DNA of 64,000 bases, from the NCBI GenBank assembly GCA_023052935.1, contig CM041293.1, positions 169,777,341-169,841,340 on the forward strand, written 5' to 3'. The DNA is from Piezodorus guildinii (Eukaryota; Arthropoda; Insecta; Hemiptera; Pentatomidae). Shown piece by piece: positions 60,691 through 64,000 of the stretch (within the stretch, counting starts at the first letter, position 1; every line of letters starts with the position of its first letter). The notes below the pieces were generated by a model. The model ran no database searches. It was not told the DNA's origin and was given only the letters and a program-made list of their open reading frames with translations. The translations under genes were made by a program, and so were the position numbers.

Positions 60691-61055
60691 TCTGGAAAAT
60701 GAAAAAATGCCCGAAAAAATGGAAGAATCAATACTTATTCCGATTCACAAAAAAGGACCGAGGACGGATTGTTACAACTATCGTGGGATCTCTCTTCTCC
60801 CAGTACGCTATACAATATTCTCGTCAATACTAACTAGCCGAATCACGGAATACGCTGAGGAAATTATCGGAGACTACCAATGTGGTTTTAGGCGGAATCG
60901 CTCGACTATTGATCAAATATTTTCCTTACGTCAAATATTAGAGAAGAAGCTGGAATACAACGGTGTAGTCCATCAACTTTATATCGATTTTAAAAAGGTT
61001 TATGATACGAATAGACCGTCGGAAGCCATATAACATCATGATTGAACAGGGATTC
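60690..61055 (+). pseudogene. LINE 'E' RT fragment, right-arm copy
   Basis: Frame 60707-61033 has SILIPIHKKGPRTDCYNYRG, RITEYAEEIIGDYQCGFRRN, RSTIDQIF and QLYIDFKKVYD, the N-terminal RT motifs of an RTE/CR1-like LINE, distinct from B and F. It stops ~10 codons after the first catalytic Asp motif. It is an internal fragment only ~350 bp long, between F and B in the same orientation. Confidence 0.8.
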
Positions 61056-62471
61056 TCCTCAAACTAGAGAAAGTCAATAATAGTGCTCATTCCTAAAAAA
61101 AAAAATTGCAGACAACCGAAGGATTTCCGGCCCATTTCCCTACTCTCATGCATCTCAAAAATCCAGGAAAGTATGGTAAACAGAAGACTTGTAGATATAT
61201 TAAAGAGTAAGCATATACTATCTAAAAACCAATTTGGCTTTAGGAAACAGCGTTCAACAATTGATTTCTTATTGTCTTTAAGCCTGGAAGTGCAGGAAGC
61301 CTTTTCTCTTAAAGAACATCTAATAGCAGTTTTCCTTGACCTAGAGAAAGCTTACGACACAATGAACAGAGATCGATCATTGGAAATTCTAACAGAATTA
61401 GGAATAGAAGGAAATATGTGGACATACCTTCACAAATTCCTAACTGAAAGAAAATTTTGTGTGAGAGTAGATAACAAATTTTCCTCAGATCATTTCTTAG
61501 AAAACGGCACCCCACAAGGGTCTCCTCTTAGCGCAACGTTGTTCCTACTAGCAATCAATGGAATAATGTCTACTATTCGTAAACCTGTAAAATGTTTTCT
61601 TTTTGTTGATGACATTGTCATTATCACTCGCAGTAAATTCCTAACATACATTCAATGGAAGCTACAGGACGCATTGGAAAAAGTAGAAAACTGGTCAAAA
61701 AGTGCTGGGTTCAGACTATCAGCTTCGAAAAGCAAACGTATGCATTTTAGTAGACATAAAAGGTATCAAGAGAATCCACTACTAACAGTATCTGGCTCTT
61801 TTATTGAGTATGTTGAAAGATATTTCTTTCTGGGAATGATTCTAGATAAAAGGCTAAGCTGGATTTACACTATAAAGCAATTGAAAGAAGAATGCACTAA
61901 AAGACTCGGTATTCTTAAGTGTATTTCTCATAACAATTGGGGAGCTGACAGACACACACTCTTAAATGTATGTCAGCATGTAGTAAGAAGCAAAATAGAA
62001 CATGGCGCTCAGATCTTTGGAACGGGCAGTACAACAATACTTAGAATGTTAGACTCTGTGCACAATACGGCACTCCGGATTTGTACGGGAGCTTTCAGAA
62101 CCTCTCCAGTCGAGAGCTTGTATATTGAGTCCGGAGAGCCCTCTTTACAAATGCGTAGAGAATATTTGACCCCAAAGTATGTAGCAAATTTGAAATCACG
62201 CCCTCTTCATCCTCTAAATTCAAAATTGTCTGCAGAAAATCAAGTAAAACGTGGCCTAAGAAATATAGCAAATAGTGCATTCAAACAGCTAGTCCTCACA
62301 TCACTAAGGACTTTAAATATGAATTTAAGAACCATAAAACCTTCCCCGGACATGGAAATACCTCGATGGAAGAGTAACAGAGCAATCTTTGACAAGACAA
62401 TGTCAAAATACTCAAAGAAATGTCCACTGGAATCACATAATTGTTTCCTGGAACTGTTAGAGAGTTATTAG
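61056..62471 (+). pseudogene. LINE 'B' RT, right-arm copy (462-codon open frame)
   Basis: The longest frame in the window (61083-62471). Motifs: PIPKKK/QPKDFRPISLLS, FGFRKQRSTIDFLL, VFLDLEKAYDT, KFLTERKFCVRV, NGTPQGSPLSATLFLLAING, LFVDDIVI, FFLGMILDKRLSW, LDSVHNTALRICTGAFRTSP, and ESGEPSLQMRREYL. The catalytic box is FVDD instead of Y/FADD; the left-arm copy encodes FADD at the same place, so Val is derived. Just upstream, WRKS is broken by TGG to TAG. No gag or endonuclease precedes it, so it cannot act as a complete element. Confidence 0.85.
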
Positions 62472-62696
62472 TAACAACTTCTCCGTTATATACACGGACA
62501 CCTCGAAAATGGAAAAAAGTGTAGGTTGTGCAGTAAAAATAAAACAGCAACAACTCCTTTTCAGCTCACCAGAAGAGTGTTCTGTTTTCAGTGGAGAAGG
62601 GACAGCCATCCTAAAGGCTCTTCATTGGCTTACTGGATCAGAAACAAAAAACTGGATCATTGCTGCAGACTCTAGGAGTGTATTGGAAGCCCTTGG
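62472..62696 (+). pseudogene. LINE 'B' RNase H N-terminal half, right-arm copy
   Basis: After the RT stop (TAG/TAA near 62,470) the frame IYTDTSKMEKSVGCAVKIKQ, SPEECSVFSGEGTAILKALH, IIAADSRSVLEALG gives the first two catalytic-Asp motifs of RNase H. It is cut at 62,696, where unrelated minus-strand Jockey sequence begins. The left arm preserves about 30 more residues. Confidence 0.8.
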
Positions 62697-62805
62697 AGTG
62701 TTCGTATATGTTGGTTGATGTAAGTCCCTATGTAGGGTTCTGGTGTTTACGTACCAAGGAGCTGTCGTTGTGAGTCTTAAAATTTTGGTTAAATAATAAT
62801 TTATT
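62697..62805 (-). pseudogene. Jockey-type RT C-terminal scrap 1
   Basis: The minus frame reads KILRLTTTAPWYVNTRTLHR followed by DLHQPTYTNTP, the conserved thumb motif (LR.I..APWYV.N..LH.DL) of Jockey RTs. It is only ~35 codons long. Confidence 0.65.
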
Positions 62806-63059
62806 TTGAATTTTAATAGAAACATGTGTTTTATTAAAAAATGTAATATATTTTTATATTCAGCAATGAGTTAGTTTTATCAGCTTTTCATCACTCTCTT
62901 TAAACTTTTACAGTTCCGTGAATTAGATAATATTTTTATCTAAAATCTTTAGCTATTCAACGGTATATTATACATCTGTATCACTATTCTTGTGTTCAAA
63001 AACACTAAAATTGCATAAAAAATATGTTTGCAATATTTTTCCTTTATTTGTTTATTAAA

Positions 63060-63215
63060 TTTCCTCAAGTTGCATATTTATCCGTATGCACGGTTCTGTT
63101 GTTTACTTACTAAGGAGCTGTCGTTATGAGTCTTAAAGTTTTGGATTGCAGTTTTTGTATGTCAGTCTTTTTTGCTGAGCCAAAAATCTGTGAAGCGTAA
63201 TTAGACATTGCTTAA
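63060..63215 (-). pseudogene. Jockey-type RT C-terminal scrap 2
   Basis: The minus frame gives a NYASQIFGSAKKTDIQKLQS-like segment and then TLRLITTAPW, overlapping scrap 1 by ~60 bp of alignable DNA (ggagctgtcgttatgagtct versus ggagctgtcgttgtgagtct). It is the same family as scrap 1 and extends further upstream in the protein. Confidence 0.55.
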
Positions 63216-64000
63216 GAAGGTATGTGTATGTATTCAGTTTTTTTCTAAATTTTAATTTTGATGACTTTGATAAAAGAGAGTATAGTTCTTTCAGTCGGTG
63301 GTTTTAATGTGATTTAAAATTATAATTGCTTAATTAGAACTTATTACATTATGTTAATTCCATTCTTTATTCACTCCTAAGATTTGTCTGTTCTTTTCCC
63401 GAAGTTTCCTCTACCTCCACTATTTCTTTATGTGTTCACTAAGGTGTTTCTATTCATCTTCTATCCAAATTCGTCAACTTAGTTTTGCTAACTCAGATTT
63501 TTAACTTGGTATTTAAATTTGATTTGGCTTTGACAGATGTTCTAACTCCTTGATCAATGTTGTAGTTGTCTTACTAGTCCAGATATAGTCGAATATTTCG
63601 TTAATCTATGTTTGTTCAATCTGTATTGATTTTCCAAGGGATTTTAAACTCCTATTCCTCATATACTTAAAAAATCTTTTTACCTTCTGGTAAACTTCTA
63701 TGTTGCTTCGCAGTTACACCCAACTTTAGTTTAAACTGCGAACATGATTTTTATGATAATTCTCCGGTTTTATTTGTAACTTAACAAATTTAAAATTAAT
63801 ATTACTTTTTTTTTTTTTACAACACAAAATAAAACTATATGATATTAAAGAGCATTTATTCGCACTATTAGTTATTAGTTGGTTTCAAAAGAAAAGTGTA
63901 ATGATGAACCTTTAAAGTGGCATTTTCGGTAGGTAAAGTTTGGTGAAAATATTGCTAAAATAAAACCAGATAAATATACTTATATTTGATAGCATATTTC
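63216..64000. other. AT-rich DNA, nothing recognised
   Basis: No ORF of note, no transposon motif and no RNA gene found up to the window edge. Confidence 0.5.

Larger units (their letters stand above)
59012..62696. repeat. Right arm of the ~4-kb inverted repeat
   Basis: Reverse complement of 10450-14443, without the SINE. The outer end at 62,696 cuts RNase H of LINE B in mid-domain (EALG), where the left copy continues for another ~90 bp. The inner end meets a Jockey fragment instead of the array. The arms are separated by ~44.6 kb in this assembly. Confidence 0.85.

Noticed and set aside
10450..62696. Inverted arms as an assembly mirror-image artefact
   Set aside because: The arms differ by many substitutions, small indels and a SINE with TSD present in only one, so they are distinct loci.

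Overview
This is an AT-rich, repeat-dominated stretch of an animal genome, most likely an arthropod and probably an insect. The evidence is GT-AG introns of 120 and 190 nt, Jockey-type and I-type non-LTR retrotransposons (LINEs) with insect-style gag zinc knuckles, and tRNA-derived SINEs with target-site duplications (TSDs). No bacterial operon, rRNA gene, true tRNA gene or CRISPR array was seen. No single-copy conserved host gene was recognised. The only host-gene candidate is a small, intron-containing multicopy gene.

Layout. (1) 1-5.4 kb: old LINE debris, two hammerhead-like motifs of Penelope type, and an unexplained GC-rich exon-like island. (2) 5.39-9.08 kb: a 5'-truncated Jockey element ('A') bounded by an exact 12-bp TSD. 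(3) 9.1-10.35 kb: retroposed 3'-end sequence split by a SINE with its own TSD, then an endonuclease relic. (4) 10.45-14.44 kb: left arm of a ~4-kb inverted repeat, holding three different reverse-transcriptase (RT) fragments (called B, E and F) fused in one orientation. (5) 14.54-51.58 kb: a head-to-tail array of a ~3.84-kb unit. (6) 51.58-55.8 kb: a decayed I-type LINE ('D') whose 5' end is the point where the array stops. (7) 55.8-58.0 kb: a second, inverted copy of A. (8) 58.0-58.5 kb: an orphan scrap of the array unit split by a SINE. (9) 59.01-62.70 kb: right arm of the inverted repeat. (10) 62.7-64 kb: two short Jockey RT scraps and otherwise featureless AT-rich DNA.

The central feature is the array. 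Each unit carries, on the minus strand, a three-exon gene for a predicted 123-residue protein with clean splice sites and a compact promoter-like region with two CCAAT boxes. The unit also carries a ~360-bp dispersed repeat also found in both inverted arms, a cluster of tRNA-like SINE heads in both orientations, and seven tandem copies of a 20-bp minisatellite. Counting recurring landmarks suggests about 13 full units plus one partial. Only the outer units are readable. Between about 18.4 and 47.0 kb the sequence is a base-dropping, homopolymer-stretched consensus of the same unit. That is best read as an unpolished or collapsed long-read consensus and not as biological decay. ORFs and composition in that zone should not be interpreted. 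The combination of a multicopy intron-bearing gene, near-identical outer units and flanking inverted arms resembles an ampliconic gene locus. It is the most interesting object here; its function is unknown.
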